From assembly GCA_035502855.1 (NCBI GenBank), contig DATJTX010000021.1, forward strand, positions 266,753 through 330,752: a stretch of DNA of 64,000 nt. The letters run 5' to 3'. This document shows positions 16,738 to 24,939 of the stretch, piece after piece. Position 1 is the stretch's first letter. Every line of letters begins with the position of its first letter. Position numbers and translations under genes: made by a program. Origin of the DNA: Candidatus Baltobacteraceae bacterium. GTDB lineage: Bacteria; Vulcanimicrobiota; Vulcanimicrobiia; Vulcanimicrobiales; Vulcanimicrobiaceae. The notes under the pieces were generated by a model that saw nothing but the letters and a program-made list of their open reading frames with translations, had not been told where the DNA came from and did no database searches.

Positions 16738-18230
16738 TCCGCGGTGGTCGTCGCGTCGGCTCCACGCATGGTGGCGGCCGCGTTGAAGATCGGCGTCGCG
16801 ATGACCGCGACGACGAGGTTCAGGATCAGCGCGTAGAACGGCCCGTATCCTACCAGCGTGCCGCCGAAGAGATGCAGCGGGAAGGCGGCGGTGAAGTTGG
16901 TCTCAACCGCCATGTACGTTCCGGCGGCAATTCCGACGACCCAGCCGAGTAAGAGCGCTTTCGGATTGAGCCAGTTGGTGTAGAGCCCGACGACGAACGC
17001 CGGGAACGTTTGCAGAATCCAGGCGCCGCCGAGGAACTGGAAGCCGATCGCGTACTTCGGCTTGATGAAGATGACGAAGAGCAGCGCGACCAGGCAGATC
17101 GCCAGCGTGACGATTTTTGCGGTTCGCGTCTCGACCGCGTCGCGCTGCGCCGAGAACTGCCGGAAGATGTTGCTGGCGAAGAGGTTCGCGCCGCCGATCG
17201 CCATGATCGCCGCGGGTACGAGCGCCCCGATGACGATTGCCGAGTAGCCGACGCCGGCGAACCAATCCGGAAAGATCTTCGCGAAAAGCGCCGGGATGGC
17301 AAACTGCGGGTTCGTCACCTTGACGCCGGCCGCGATGGCGGCGTATCCGAGCAGCGCCAAAAACCCGAGCAAGAGCGAATAGATCGGCAGCAGCGCCATG
17401 TTGCGCTCCACGACCGCCCGGCTCTTGGCCGAAAGTATCGACGTGATCGAGTGCGGATAGATGAAGAGCGCCAGCGCCGATCCGAACGCGAGCGTGCCGT
17501 ACACGAAGTACTGCGGCTGGCCGAGGAGCAGCGATGCCGGTTTGGGTTTGGCGGCGAGCGCCTTACCGGCCGCATCGAAGATACCGGCCCACCCGCCGAA
17601 CATGTGCGTGACCGCGACGATCGCGCAGATGATCGTGAGATAGATGAGCGTGTCTTTGACCAGCGCGATCAGCGCCGGCGCGCGCAAGCCGCTCGTGTAC
17701 GTGTAGGCTGCGAGCAGAATGAATGAAATCGCCAGCGCCACCTCGCCGTGGCCGAGCGCGAAGAAACCGCCGAGCTGCTGGAAGACGACCTCCATGCCGA
17801 CCAGTTGCAGCGCGATATACGGGACAATCGAGATCACGCCGGTGATGGCGGTGACGACCTCGAGCGAACGGTCGCCGAAACGGTCGCGTACGAAATCGGC
17901 GGCGGTGATATAGCCGCGATTGCGCGATACGCTCCAGAAGCGCGTGAGGATGAGAATACCGAAGGGATAGGCGACGATCGTATAGGGCAGCGCGAAGAAC
18001 GCCATCGGCCCGGCCGCGTATGCCAGGGCCGGCACCGCGATGAAGGTGTACGCGGTGTAGAGGTCGCCGCCGATCAGAAACCACGAGATGATCGTGCCGA
18101 AGTTGCGTCCGCCGAGGGCCCACTCGTGCATGTGCTCCAGCGTGCCGGTCCTGCGCCAACTGGCTGCGGCAAAACCGAGAATCGTAATGCCGATGACGAG
18201 AACGATGACGATAATCGAACTAGCTTGCAT
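16728..18230 (-). CDS. sodium:solute symporter (SSS family, MctP-like)
   Basis: A 500-residue membrane protein with about 13 transmembrane helices and the SSS signatures near the N-terminus (EWALGGRNFGTIISWFLIGGD, ITAADFVRDRFGDRS). The central stretch GSALALFIYPHSITSILSAKS and the late AAIMAIGGANLFASNIFRQ are also family-typical. The closest well-known type is the monocarboxylate transporter MctP, so lactate, pyruvate or alanine uptake with Na+ or H+ is likely. The DUF3311 gene just upstream overlaps it by 11 bases, an arrangement common for this subfamily. Confidence 0.85.
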   Translation of the reverse strand: MQASSIIVIVLVIGITILGFAAASWRRTGTLEHMHEWALGGRNFGTIISWFLIGGDLYTAYTFIAVPALAYAAGPMAFFALPYTIVAYPFGILILTRFWSVSRNRGYITAADFVRDRFGDRSLEVVTAITGVISIVPYIALQLVGMEVVFQQLGGFFALGHGEVALAISFILLAAYTYTSGLRAPALIALVKDTLIYLTIICAIVAVTHMFGGWAGIFDAAGKALAAKPKPASLLLGQPQYFVYGTLAFGSALALFIYPHSITSILSAKSRAVVERNMALLPIYSLLLGFLALLGYAAIAAGVKVTNPQFAIPALFAKIFPDWFAGVGYSAIVIGALVPAAIMAIGGANLFASNIFRQFSAQRDAVETRTAKIVTLAICLVALLFVIFIKPKYAIGFQFLGGAWILQTFPAFVVGLYTNWLNPKALLLGWVVGIAAGTYMAVETNFTAAFPLHLFGGTLVGYGPFYALILNLVVAVIATPIFNAAATMRGADATTTADYA

Positions 18231-18423
18231 CGCGCTCGCCTCCGCGAATGAGGGCGATATAGATTGCTAACACGATGCCCGAACCGATCGTCCAGGCCAG
18301 TTGATACCAGTAGAAGAACGGCATGCCGAACAGCGGCGGATCGAGCCGGTTGTACAGAGCCGGAAAGAGCGTCGCGATAAAGGGAACGAGCAAGAGCACG
18401 TTCCACCAAGAATTTCTTCTCAT
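18220..18423 (-). CDS. DUF3311 small membrane protein, symporter partner
   Basis: A 67-residue protein with two transmembrane helices (NVLLLVPFIATLFPALYN and AWTIGSGIVLAIYIALI). Between them is the DUF3311 core PPLFGMPFFYWYQLAW. DUF3311 proteins usually sit directly before SSS-family carboxylate symporters, as here with an 11-base overlap. They may serve as a small subunit or assembly factor; this is an inference from recurrent neighbourhood. ATG 18423 is chosen because an upstream extension is Arg-rich and not membrane-like. Confidence 0.75.
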   Translation of the reverse strand: MRRNSWWNVLLLVPFIATLFPALYNRLDPPLFGMPFFYWYQLAWTIGSGIVLAIYIALIRGGERDAS

Positions 18424-18533
18424 GGGCCCCCATTGCGCGCGAGGTGCCGCGCCTCCCTGGAAGGCTCGCCGAACGCGCGCTTGGTCCCGTTTCCTAAGCC
18501 CTCTTTCAAGCACGTCATCTATGCTCGGTGACT

Positions 18534-19778
18534 ATGCACCCTGATCCCGCAGCGGAGCTCTTGAATTTCTCCGGCGCTACCCTTTGGAGCAGCGGTCGCG
18601 TGGACGACGCGATCGTCGCGTTTCGGCGCGCCCTCGATAGCGACCCCGCCTACGCGCAGGCGGCGCGCAATCTCGGCAACGCGCTGCGCGAAGTCGGCGA
18701 TCTGGACGAGGCCGTGCGCTGGCTCCGGCGTGCGGTCGAACTCGACCCGCGCGATACCGTCGCCCATCGCTACTTGGTCGAGTCACAGCCGGCTGATGCG
18801 GCACAGCGAGCGCAGTTGGACGCGCTCACCCGCGATTGCGCGCTCGACGACGCCGCCCGCATCGATCTCTTCTTCGCGCTAGCGACTGCGTACGCGAGCG
18901 AGCGTCCGGAGCTGGCATTCCAACATCTCTTGCACGCCAACCGGCTCAAACGCTCGACGATCGCCTACGATGAGTCGCCCGAGCGAACCCTATTGGGATC
19001 GCTGTGCGCGACGTTCAGCCCCACGCTCGTGCGCGCGATGCGCGGGTGCGGAAATCCGAGCACGCTCCCTGTCTTCGTCATCGGGATGCCCCGCGCGGGA
19101 AGCACGTTGGTCGAACAGATCCTGGCTGCTCATCGCGACGTCCATGCCGCGGGCGAACTCGAGCTCTTCGAGCGCGCGTTCGGTCTTTTCCCGCCGATGC
19201 TCTCCGATCCGCGCGATGCGCGCGCATTTGCGGCTGAACTGCGTGACGCCTTGGCAAACCTGGGCACGCGCTATCTCGAGCAGCTTCCCGCGGTGCAGGC
19301 ATCGCGCATCACCGACAAGATGCCGTCCAATTTTCGCTTTGCGGTACCGATTCATCTCGCTCTGCCGAACGCGAAGCTGGTGCACGTGCGGCGAAATCCA
19401 CTCGACACGTGCCTCTCGTGCTTTGCCACGCATTTCGTCGACGGACAGCTTTACACATACGACCTACGTGAGCTGGGCCGATACTACCGGCTCTACGAGA
19501 AGCACATGCAGTACGTTCGCGCGCTCGTTCCTTCCGGCACGCTGCTGGAGATCGAGTACGAAGCACTCGTGGCGGACTTCGAGGTGCAGGCGCGCCGGAT
19601 CGTCGCGCACTGCGGACTCGACTGGGACTACGCGTGTTTGGAATTCTGGCGCGTCGATCGTCCGGTCCGGACGGCGAGCGCCGTGCAGGTACGCCGGCCG
19701 CTCTATTCGGAATCGGTGGGACGATGGCGCCGGTACGAAAGAGAACTCGCGCCGCTGATCGAAGCGCTGGCCGAGTGA
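18534..19778 (+). CDS. TPR-containing sulfotransferase
   Basis: A 414-residue enzyme. Residues 1-85 contain two TPR repeats (GRVDDAIVAFRRALDSDP, GDLDEAVRWLRRAVELDP). Residues about 180-410 form a PAPS-dependent sulfotransferase domain. The 5'-phosphosulfate loop is VIGMPRAGSTLVEQIL and the 3'-phosphate motif is VHVRRNPLDTCLSCF. TPR-sulfotransferases resemble protein-tyrosine sulfotransferases, with the TPR part binding an acceptor. The acceptor here is unknown. The stop codon abuts the TTG start of the TPR/ATP-grasp gene, suggesting a joint pathway. GTG 18528 is an alternative start. Confidence 0.82.
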   Translation: MHPDPAAELLNFSGATLWSSGRVDDAIVAFRRALDSDPAYAQAARNLGNALREVGDLDEAVRWLRRAVELDPRDTVAHRYLVESQPADAAQRAQLDALTRDCALDDAARIDLFFALATAYASERPELAFQHLLHANRLKRSTIAYDESPERTLLGSLCATFSPTLVRAMRGCGNPSTLPVFVIGMPRAGSTLVEQILAAHRDVHAAGELELFERAFGLFPPMLSDPRDARAFAAELRDALANLGTRYLEQLPAVQASRITDKMPSNFRFAVPIHLALPNAKLVHVRRNPLDTCLSCFATHFVDGQLYTYDLRELGRYYRLYEKHMQYVRALVPSGTLLEIEYEALVADFEVQARRIVAHCGLDWDYACLEFWRVDRPVRTASAVQVRRPLYSESVGRWRRYERELAPLIEALAE

Positions 19779-20999
19779 TTGCGGTTGGAGACGACGCCTG
19801 AATCGATCGCGCGCGAGATCGAGCGCCTGCACCGGACGGGAAAGTCCGAGGATGCCTTCGCGCTCGCGCTCGAATGTGCGGCGAGCTTCCCACAAAGTTC
19901 CCTCGCGCTGACCAACGCGGGGTACTTTTATCTCCTGCGCGGCGAACCGTCGCTCGCGCTCGAAGCATACGAAGCCGCCATCCGTGCGAATTCGACCAAC
20001 GCGGAGGCTCGCCGCGGCCTTGCCGTCGCGAAGACGCAGTGCGGTATCGCCGCGCAGGGCGATTCGACGACGGCGGTTCCATATCGCGGAACCGGCCGCC
20101 CGATCGAGGTGCTGGTCCCGATCACGCTGGGCAGCGGCAACGTCGTCACCGAGCGGCTCTTCGACGAGCGCGTCTTCGCGGTAACCAAACTCGCGGTTGA
20201 ATTGCACCCGCCCGACGCGCCGTTGCCCGGTCACGACGTCGTCTTCAATGCGATCGGCGAAGCCGACAGTTCGGGCGCGGCGCTCGCGAAGGCGCGCGAA
20301 CTGCTCGCGCGTTCGAACAAGCGCGTGCTCAACGACCCCGCTCGCGTGGCACGCACGGGGCGCTACGAGCAGACGCGGCGTTTTGCCGGGCTCGACGACG
20401 TGATCGTACCGAGGCTCGAGAGGGTCTCGCGAGCCCGCGTTCGAGATTTACCGATTCCGGTTCTACTGCGCGTTCCCGGATACCATGCCGGCGAACACTT
20501 CGCGCGCATCGAAGGCGCCGGCGACCTCGAGAGCGCGCTCTCGCGGTTACCGGGCGATGATTTCTTTGCGTTCGAGTATCTCGACGTGCGCGAGCCGGCC
20601 GGTACGTTTGCGAAATACCGCGTGATGATCGTCGACTCGCAGCTCTACCCGCTGCATCTCGCGATTTCCAACAACTGGAAGGTTCACTATTTCAGTGCGG
20701 CGATGGCGGAGGTTCCGACCTATCGAGCGCGCGAGGGAGCCTTCCTGCGCGATCCGCGGAAGACCGTCGGCGAACGCGCCTGGGCGGCGCTCGAGCGCGT
20801 TGCGAGCGCGACGGAGCTCGACTATGGCGGTATCGATTTCGCACTCGACGCGCAAGGACGGGTCGTGCTCTTCGAGAGTAATGCCACGATGGCGGTTCGC
20901 TATCCGCCCGAAGATCCGATGTGGGCCTACCGCCGTCCGGCGGTCGATCGCGTGATTGCCGCGATCAGCGCGATGCTGCGGCGCTATTCGTCGATCTGA
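19779..20999 (+). CDS. TPR protein with C-terminal ATP-grasp-like domain
   Basis: A 406-residue protein beginning at TTG immediately after the sulfotransferase stop. Residues 1-95 carry TPR repeats (GKSEDAFALALECAASFP, GEPSLALEAYEAAIRANS). The rest resembles an ATP-grasp ligase. It has a pre-ATP-grasp segment (PIEVLVPITLGSGN), an EYLDVREPAGTFAKYRVMIV strand pair, and a C-terminal metal/ATP site ELDYGGIDFALD...VVLFESNATMA. ATP-grasp enzymes join an acyl-phosphate to an amine or thiol. The substrate may be the one the sulfotransferase acts on. The start is set by abutment; no strong ribosome-binding site is visible. Confidence 0.7.
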   Translation: MRLETTPESIAREIERLHRTGKSEDAFALALECAASFPQSSLALTNAGYFYLLRGEPSLALEAYEAAIRANSTNAEARRGLAVAKTQCGIAAQGDSTTAVPYRGTGRPIEVLVPITLGSGNVVTERLFDERVFAVTKLAVELHPPDAPLPGHDVVFNAIGEADSSGAALAKARELLARSNKRVLNDPARVARTGRYEQTRRFAGLDDVIVPRLERVSRARVRDLPIPVLLRVPGYHAGEHFARIEGAGDLESALSRLPGDDFFAFEYLDVREPAGTFAKYRVMIVDSQLYPLHLAISNNWKVHYFSAAMAEVPTYRAREGAFLRDPRKTVGERAWAALERVASATELDYGGIDFALDAQGRVVLFESNATMAVRYPPEDPMWAYRRPAVDRVIAAISAMLRRYSSI

Positions 21000-21652
21000 A
21001 CGTTGCCGCCCTGATCGTCGAAGAGAAAGCGCGTATCGAACGCCTTGACTTCGTGCGTGGCCGAATCGCGCACGCGCGAATGAATCGCGAGGCGATGCAG
21101 TGCGCGGCCGCTGCGCTTGACGACGCCGCCATACGCGTATTGCACGAGCGGTGTCTTGTCGTCGATCGGAGCCAATCGTCCCTTCTGCACCAGCATCGAG
21201 AGCATCGTGTCCTGCAGTTTCTTGGGAATCAAGCGCGCAACGTCGTCGGCCTTCAGGCGGACGAGTTCGAGTTCTTTCTGCGCCTTGTTCTCTACCGTGA
21301 CCGCATCGTTGTTGGAGAACCGGACGACCGCGTCCCAATCGTCCGCGCTGATGCCGGTAAAGGTGAGCCCGTAGCGCCATGCCGGTTTGCCCTGCGCGGT
21401 TCCCGGCTGCTGCCACACGCGCTTGGCGCGAATGACGATGTTGCGGCCCTCGATCTGCACGCGGAAATTACACTCCTCCGGAAGGGCGGTTGGGGAGACG
21501 ACTCCGAGGCCGCTGCCGGAGATGTCCAGGCACGCGCAATTTGCCCACTGCGTGCCAATAGCGACCCACGCCGGGAAGGGTCCCGCGCGTCGTGCGTATT
21601 TTCGCCGGTTCTGTGGTGCCCCGGTGAAAAACGTGATGAGGTCGTTCAGCAT
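20984..21652 (-). CDS. PilZ-domain c-di-GMP-binding protein
   Basis: A 222-residue protein. The N-terminal PilZ domain has the RxxxR motif in RRKYARR (residues about 16-22). The second motif is LDISGSGLGVVSP near residue 42, so c-di-GMP binding is expected. The C-terminal 110 residues form a helical and beta region of unknown function (KELELVRLKADDVARL, ALHRLAIHSRVRDS). A GGDEF/EAL signalling protein encoded at 24940-27030 could supply or remove the ligand. Its end overlaps the convergent ATP-grasp gene by 16 bases. Confidence 0.82.
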   Translation of the reverse strand: MLNDLITFFTGAPQNRRKYARRAGPFPAWVAIGTQWANCACLDISGSGLGVVSPTALPEECNFRVQIEGRNIVIRAKRVWQQPGTAQGKPAWRYGLTFTGISADDWDAVVRFSNNDAVTVENKAQKELELVRLKADDVARLIPKKLQDTMLSMLVQKGRLAPIDDKTPLVQYAYGGVVKRSGRALHRLAIHSRVRDSATHEVKAFDTRFLFDDQGGNVQIDE

Positions 21653-21761
21653 CTACCTCTCTATCATCGACGCTCTGGGCCAGAATTTGCATGCTTGCCT
21701 GGTAAGTCCCCTCTTCGAGCGTCCCGGGCGGCAGGATTGCGGGCTTACCCCGGCCGGATAG

Positions 21762-22538
21762 GTGCGCGTGCCGGCTTCGAGCTTTGAGATCGACGGAGCG
21801 ACGCTGGAGGTCCTGCGGCTGCCCGGCGATTCGCCCGCGCGGCCGACCCTCGTCCTCCTCCACGAGGGGTTGGGATCGGTGGGTTTATGGCGCGACTTGC
21901 CGCAGCGCTTGCACGCGCGCACCGGCTGCGGGATTTTCGCATACTCGCGCCGCGGCAACGGATTTTCCAGCGTTCTCGAGGAGGCGCGCGCGCCCGACTA
22001 TATGCATCGCGAGGCCCTGCAGACCTTGCCTCGTTTGTTGGACGCAGCCGGGATCGAACGTCCGATTCTCGTCGGACACAGCGACGGCGCGTCGATCGCG
22101 TTGATTTTTGCGGGTGCGCATCCGCGGGAGCCGCGCGCATTGGTGTTGCTCGCTCCGCACGTCTTCGTCGAGGAGATTTCGCTTCGCAGCATCGCCGCGA
22201 TCGGCACAACCTATCGCGCCGGCGTGCTGCGCGAGCGGCTCGCCCGCCATCATCGCGACGTCGACCACACGTTCTACGCCTGGCACGATATCTGGCTTGC
22301 GCCTTCTTTTCGCGACTGGAACATCGAAGAATACTTGGCTCGCATCGAAGCTCCGGCCGTGCTCGTGCAGGGCCGCCAAGACGAGTACGGAACGCGCGCG
22401 CAACTCGATGCGATCGAACGCGCAATGCTCGCGCCCTGCGATCGCGTCGTGCTCGATCGCTGCGGCCACTCGCCCCATCGTGATCGGCCGGCGGCGGTAG
22501 AAACGATCGTTGCCGCGACGGCGCAGGCGGGCTGGTAA
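21762..22538 (+). CDS. alpha/beta-hydrolase fold protein
   Basis: A 258-residue hydrolase. The oxyanion strand and HEG motif are near residue 34 (LVLLHEGLGSVGLW). The nucleophile elbow is GHSDGASIAL with Ser near residue 107. An acid residue is plausible in QGRQDEYGT and the catalytic histidine in CGHSPHRDRP near the C-terminus. The HEGLGS variant is typical of a subgroup annotated as lactone or ester hydrolases. The ester, amide or haloalkane substrate is unknown. It starts at GTG, 109 bases after the divergent PilZ gene start. Confidence 0.82.
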   Translation: MRVPASSFEIDGATLEVLRLPGDSPARPTLVLLHEGLGSVGLWRDLPQRLHARTGCGIFAYSRRGNGFSSVLEEARAPDYMHREALQTLPRLLDAAGIERPILVGHSDGASIALIFAGAHPREPRALVLLAPHVFVEEISLRSIAAIGTTYRAGVLRERLARHHRDVDHTFYAWHDIWLAPSFRDWNIEEYLARIEAPAVLVQGRQDEYGTRAQLDAIERAMLAPCDRVVLDRCGHSPHRDRPAAVETIVAATAQAGW

Positions 22539-22558
22539 CAGCACCAGAACCAGCGCTC

Positions 22559-24496
22559 ATGGCGGATGCGTCAGCCTTGCGGCCCGATCTGTCACTGGTG
22601 CTCGAACGCATCACCGACGGGTTCTTCGCTCTCGATGCGCAGTGGCGCATCGCCTACATCAATGCGCAAGCGCGCCAGCTCTTACACGCCCCGCACGACT
22701 GTATCGGCGAGTTCTGGCTCGACGTGTTTCCGAAAGCGCGCGGGCGCCTCTTCGAGCGAGAGTATCAGCGCGCGATGCGCGATCAGCAGCCGGTTCAATT
22801 CGTCGAATATTCGGCTACCGCCGACCTTTGGTTCGAAGTGAAGGCGTATCCCTCGCCGGACGGGCTCTCGATCTATTTTCGCGACGTCAGCATGCGCATC
22901 CAAGCGCAGCGCGAGGTCGAACGGACGACCCGTCGCCAGCAGGCTCTGATCGAATTCGGCCGAGGCGCGCTCACCGGCGCGAGCTTCGATCAGACGTTGG
23001 CCGAGGCAATGGAGCTGGTTCGCGAGTTTCTCGAAGCAACCGTCGTGGATCTCTACGAATACGATCGTTCGCGGGGCGCGCTCGCGGTGACTCGAAGCTT
23101 TGGTTGGGACGTGCGCGCCGCCTTCGATCCGCAAAACCCGCCGCTCGATCATCTTACCTACATTCTGCGGACCGGCGAGCCGTTCGTGTGCTCCGACGTC
23201 CGGATCGATCCGCGCGCGCGGTCGCTCGCGGCGCTCGAGTCCGGCGGCGTTCTCTCGTGCGTAGCGGTCTTGATCGGCACGGCTCGCGCGCCGATCGGCG
23301 GCCTCGTCGCCTACCATCCGCACGCGCGAACGTTTTCGGTTGGCGACGTGCGCTTCGTGCAGGCGATCTCGCAGACAATCGCCGAGATTGCTTCGGCCTG
23401 GGAATCGAATCAGCGCATGACCGAAGTGTTGGAAAGCATTCACGACGCGTTCGTCGCCGTCGACCGCGGTTTGCGCATCACGTACGTCAATCGCCGCATG
23501 GCCTCGTTTTGGGGCCGTATGCCCGCCGAACTGATCGGCATGCCCCTTTCCGCCTTCACCGACGAGTTCGGGGACGGCGGGCGAGCCTACGAACAGTTCC
23601 GTGACGCGCTGCACGAACGGCGCTCGATTACCTTTGAGACGCTCTTTGCCGGACGCTGGTACGAAACGCGCCTCTTTCCGTTCGCGGGCGGCGTTGCGGC
23701 GTACGTGCGTGACGTGACCGCGCGCAAGAGCGAGCAGCAGCGCGTGCTCGAGGTGAACGCGGAACTCGAGCGGCGCGTTGCCGAGCGCACGATGCAGCTC
23801 GAGCTTGCCAACAAGGAGCTCGAGTCGTTCTCGTACTCGGTCTCGCACGACCTGCGCGCGCCGCTGCGGGCGATCGACGGTTTCTCGCAAGCGCTGCTCG
23901 AAGATTACGGCGAGGGGCTCGAGCCGCGCGGCCGGCGATATTTGGATCGCGTGCGGCGGGCAGCGCAGCGTATGGCCGATTTGATCGACGCGCTCCTGAA
24001 ACTCGCCAAAGTCGCGCGCGCACCGATCGGTTACGCTAAGATCGATTTGAGCGCCATGGCCGCGGCAGCGATCGCGGAATTGCGCGAGGGCGAGCCGAAG
24101 CGCGCCGTCGCGGTCGAGATCGAGCCGGGTCTGCGGGCGCTCGGAGAGCCGCACCTGGTTCATATCATGTTAGTCAACCTGCTAGGCAATGCATGGAAAT
24201 TTACACGGCGCACACAACACGCGCAGGTTTGCGTCGGCAAAAACAGCGAAGGCGAGTTCTATGTTCGCGACAACGGGGCCGGCTTCGAAATGGACTACGC
24301 GAACAAGCTATTTGGAGCGTTCGCGCGGCTTCACTCCAGCGACGAATACGAGGGGACCGGAATCGGGTTGGCGACGGTAGCCCGCATCGTTCATCGTCAC
24401 GGCGGCGTGATCCGCGCCGAGGGCGCGCCCGAAGCGGGCGCAACGTTCTACTTCACCTTGCCGGGAGAGGAAGCGCCGGAGACGCACGATGAGTAG
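22559..24496 (+). CDS. PAS-GAF-PAS sensor histidine kinase
   Basis: A 645-residue soluble kinase with no transmembrane segment. Domain order is PAS (about 10-115), GAF (about 130-285), PAS (about 290-395), a short coiled coil (ELERRVAERTMQLELANKELESF), HisKA with phospho-acceptor His430 in SVSHDLRAPLRAI, and HATPase_c (N box LGNAWKF, G1 DNGAGFEM, G2 GTGIGLATV). The layout and H-box resemble phytochrome-like light/redox kinases, but no chromophore cysteine is apparent in GAF. Its last 8 bases overlap the response regulator gene. Confidence 0.9.
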   Translation: MADASALRPDLSLVLERITDGFFALDAQWRIAYINAQARQLLHAPHDCIGEFWLDVFPKARGRLFEREYQRAMRDQQPVQFVEYSATADLWFEVKAYPSPDGLSIYFRDVSMRIQAQREVERTTRRQQALIEFGRGALTGASFDQTLAEAMELVREFLEATVVDLYEYDRSRGALAVTRSFGWDVRAAFDPQNPPLDHLTYILRTGEPFVCSDVRIDPRARSLAALESGGVLSCVAVLIGTARAPIGGLVAYHPHARTFSVGDVRFVQAISQTIAEIASAWESNQRMTEVLESIHDAFVAVDRGLRITYVNRRMASFWGRMPAELIGMPLSAFTDEFGDGGRAYEQFRDALHERRSITFETLFAGRWYETRLFPFAGGVAAYVRDVTARKSEQQRVLEVNAELERRVAERTMQLELANKELESFSYSVSHDLRAPLRAIDGFSQALLEDYGEGLEPRGRRYLDRVRRAAQRMADLIDALLKLAKVARAPIGYAKIDLSAMAAAAIAELREGEPKRAVAVEIEPGLRALGEPHLVHIMLVNLLGNAWKFTRRTQHAQVCVGKNSEGEFYVRDNGAGFEMDYANKLFGAFARLHSSDEYEGTGIGLATVARIVHRHGGVIRAEGAPEAGATFYFTLPGEEAPETHDE

Positions 24497-24935
24497 ACCG
24501 TACATTCTCCTGGTCGAAGACAATCCCGACGACATCGATTTGACCGAGCGGGCATTCTCCAAGAACCACATCGCGAACGAGGTGGTCGTCGTGCGGGACG
24601 GAGCGCAAGCCTGCGATTTCCTCTTCGACGAAAAGCTGATGGCGCAGCGCGGAATGCCGGCGCTGATCTTGCTCGACTTGAAATTGCCGAAGGTCAGCGG
24701 GCTCGAGGTGCTCGAGCGCATTCGTAACCACGACGGAACCCGTCTCTTGCCGACCGTCATTCTCACCTCGAGCAAACAGGAAGAAGATTTGCTCGAAGGA
24801 TACCGTCTCGGCGTGAACAGCTACGTGCGCAAACCGGTCGACTTCAACGAATTCGTCGATGCCGTGCGGCAGGTCGGGCTTTACTGGCTGGTGCTCAACG
24901 AAGCGCCTCCTCCGGCGGGAGGGGGAGGAATGTAG
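24489..24935 (+). CDS. single-domain response regulator (Rcp1-like)
   Basis: A 148-residue stand-alone receiver. The acidic pair is in VEDNPDDIDLTE, and the phosphorylation site is Asp63 in LLDLKLPKVSG. The conserved Thr is in VILTSSKQEEDL and Lys in YVRKPVDFNEF. The NPDDIDLTERAF start and the long loop are typical of Rcp1-type regulators that work with phytochrome-like kinases. It has no output domain, so it probably relays phosphate or signal onward. It overlaps the kinase gene by 8 bases and is followed by the GGDEF/EAL gene. Confidence 0.9.
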   Translation: MSRPYILLVEDNPDDIDLTERAFSKNHIANEVVVVRDGAQACDFLFDEKLMAQRGMPALILLDLKLPKVSGLEVLERIRNHDGTRLLPTVILTSSKQEEDLLEGYRLGVNSYVRKPVDFNEFVDAVRQVGLYWLVLNEAPPPAGGGGM

Positions 24936-24939
24936 CGGC

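Noticed and set aside
22682..24163. A 493-codon minus-strand frame opposite the histidine kinase gene
   Set aside because: The kinase has every expected domain and motif, whereas the antisense translation is a low-complexity Arg-rich string.
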